The position numbers and the translations under genes are program-made. A stretch of DNA of 14,712 bases from Candidatus Thorarchaeota archaeon MP11T_1 (lineage in GTDB: Archaea > Asgardarchaeota > Thorarchaeia > Thorarchaeales > Thorarchaeaceae), in assembly GCA_002825515.1 (NCBI GenBank), contig PJET01000143.1:1-14712 (forward strand). The letters run 5' to 3'. The notes below the pieces were generated by a model. It saw only the letters and a list, made by a program, of their open reading frames with translations. It was not told the DNA's origin and ran no database searches. Position 1 is the stretch's first letter. Each line of letters starts with the position of its first letter. Below, piece after piece: positions 13,721 through 14,712 of the stretch.

Positions 13721-14712
13721 TTAAGATGAAGGATGATACTCGATTCTTTCTCGACGAACGCGCCATGAATCTAGAATTGAATCTTCTTCAATGACTTGAT
13801 AATTATCAAAGAGATTTGATGTGAGACACGAATGATTTGGAAGTATACGTATCTTCTCTCCAAGCTCATATCCATCAGTTGCCATTTCTTTGTAGACAAT
13901 TTTCCCATGTTCTTGTGAGAGAGATTCAATGATAATTGAAGTGTCGAGGACACCTTTATCATAATCATGGAATATCTTCCCATACCCTGGATTTGATTCA
14001 ATATGAGTGGGTCCACGATCTTTTGAAAGCGCTGTAGCACCTGCATCGCTGATGGCTCTTCCATTACTTCTACAAATTACACTTGAGAGAACTGTGAGCG
14101 CACAATCAGTCCCCTTGCAAGTTCCTAACGCGACCTGAGTATAATCAAAGAACACATAGTTCCCGGGGCGTATCTCAGTGATGCCCTCGTGAATATTGTC
14201 AGAAAGAACTGTTGTGGGTGTTGAGCCGATACTCACTACTTCTGGTGCTAGTTCTTTGCTTTCTGCTTTCAGTGTCCTAGCAAATTGTACCATGATGTCC
14301 TGTTCTCTCTTGGCAATCGCTTTCACTTCTTGAATGCTAGTCGCGCCATACGCATGACCTGCATGGCTTAGGATTCCTTTGAAATTCAGGTTGTGGCTTT
14401 CATGTATTTTCTTCACAAGTTTGATTGCTGCAGGACTTTTTGGAGCAATCCCACATCGAGGATATCCACAGTCAACTTTGACAAAGACATCTAACATAAT
14501 GTCTGTCCTACTACAAAATGCATCGAGCTGCTCTACAATGATTTCGTTGTCCGTGAGAACATTCATGTGAGCTTTTTCTGAAATATCTTGCACGCTATCA
14601 AATTTGTTCGGAACTAGCGGGACTGCATATGTTATGTCATTAAAACCAGCGTCTGCAAATACTCTTGCTTCTCCAATTGTTGAAACTGTAATACCCTGAG
14701 CCCCATACTCAA
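13721..14712 (-). CDS. D-threonine aldolase/D-serine dehydratase-family PLP enzyme, partial at the 5' end
   Basis: The frame stays open to the window end, so about 329 residues are visible and the N-terminus is missing. The GTG at 14593 is internal: in-frame sequence upstream reads EYGAQGITVSTIGEARVFAD, typical of this fold III family (alanine-racemase-like barrel). Seen: VKVDCGYPRCGI, the barrel strand FKGILSHAGHAYG, GSTPT, and ITEIRPGNYVFFDYTQVALG. The C-terminal half carries the D-ser_dehydrat domain with PNHSCLTSNLFDNYQV near the end, where His and Cys two residues apart bind the metal ion. The PLP lysine lies before the visible part. Members cleave D-threonine or deaminate D-serine; the exact substrate cannot be told. 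It ends 55 bases before the ARPP-1 ATG on the same strand. Confidence 0.88.
   Translation of the reverse strand, partial: EYGAQGITVSTIGEARVFADAGFNDITYAVPLVPNKFDSVQDISEKAHMNVLTDNEIIVEQLDAFCSRTDIMLDVFVKVDCGYPRCGIAPKSPAAIKLVKKIHESHNLNFKGILSHAGHAYGATSIQEVKAIAKREQDIMVQFARTLKAESKELAPEVVSIGSTPTTVLSDNIHEGITEIRPGNYVFFDYTQVALGTCKGTDCALTVLSSVICRSNGRAISDAGATALSKDRGPTHIESNPGYGKIFHDYDKGVLDTSIIIESLSQEHGKIVYKEMATDGYELGEKIRILPNHSCLTSNLFDNYQVIEEDSILDSWRVRRERIEYHPSS

Noticed and set aside
1..14712. Insertion sequence, CRISPR array, integrase or prophage genes
   Set aside because: No transposase, integrase or terminase-like proteins, no spaced direct repeats, and no att-like duplications are visible.

Overview
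The window looks like a piece of an archaeal chromosome, most plausibly from an Asgard-type lineage such as Thorarchaeota. It has a replication factor C (RFC) small-subunit relative, a small archaeal DUF2240-type protein, many candidate archaeal TATA elements with short leaders, GGAGGTG/GAGGTGA ribosome binding sites, TTG and GTG starts, and tightly packed genes on both strands. The lineage is an inference; there is no rRNA or other marker gene here. Several genes have a bacterial flavour (an XPB helicase of the actinobacterial type, a separate Helicase_C_3 protein, RIO kinases of the bacterial-like type), which suggests old transfers from bacteria.

Layout. 1-1940 (+): three membrane proteins of unknown function in a probable operon. 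1964-4722 (-): a two-gene operon with a Helicase_C_3-domain protein carrying a C-terminal cysteine cluster, followed by a MetE/UROD-like protein. A divergent promoter region (4723-4882) holds a perfect 14-bp palindrome and leads into a divergent RFC small-subunit paralog (4883-5995, +). Then come a DUF2240-like protein (5992-6288, -), an aminoglycoside/choline-kinase-like phosphotransferase (6335-7297, +) and the XPB helicase (7290-8996, -). 8997-9578 is a long non-coding or leader region with two divergent promoters, a mini-ORF and a hairpin that covers its Shine-Dalgarno. 9579-11215 (+) is a tandem pair of RIO-like kinases overlapping by 4 bp. 11371-11799 (-) is a small protein with an ACT-like C-terminal half. 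11997-12710 (+) is a membrane-anchored tandem winged-helix protein with a zinc ribbon. 12847-13665 (-) is an ARPP-1 domain protein, and 13721-14712 (-) is a D-threonine aldolase/D-serine dehydratase family enzyme cut by the window end.

Most notable is a likely DNA-repair neighbourhood at about 3.0-9.0 kb. A bacterial-type XPB helicase lies about 2.6 kb from a separate protein that carries the same accessory domain found at the XPB N-terminus, and a clamp-loader-like AAA+ protein lies between them. In actinobacteria such as Mycobacterium tuberculosis, XPB and a Helicase_C_3 protein are neighbours, so this may be a transferred and rearranged repair module that gained an archaeal clamp-loader paralog and a putative Fe-S tail. 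Other points worth a second look are the structured RIO leader and a DDRGK1-like motif in the membrane-anchored winged-helix protein.
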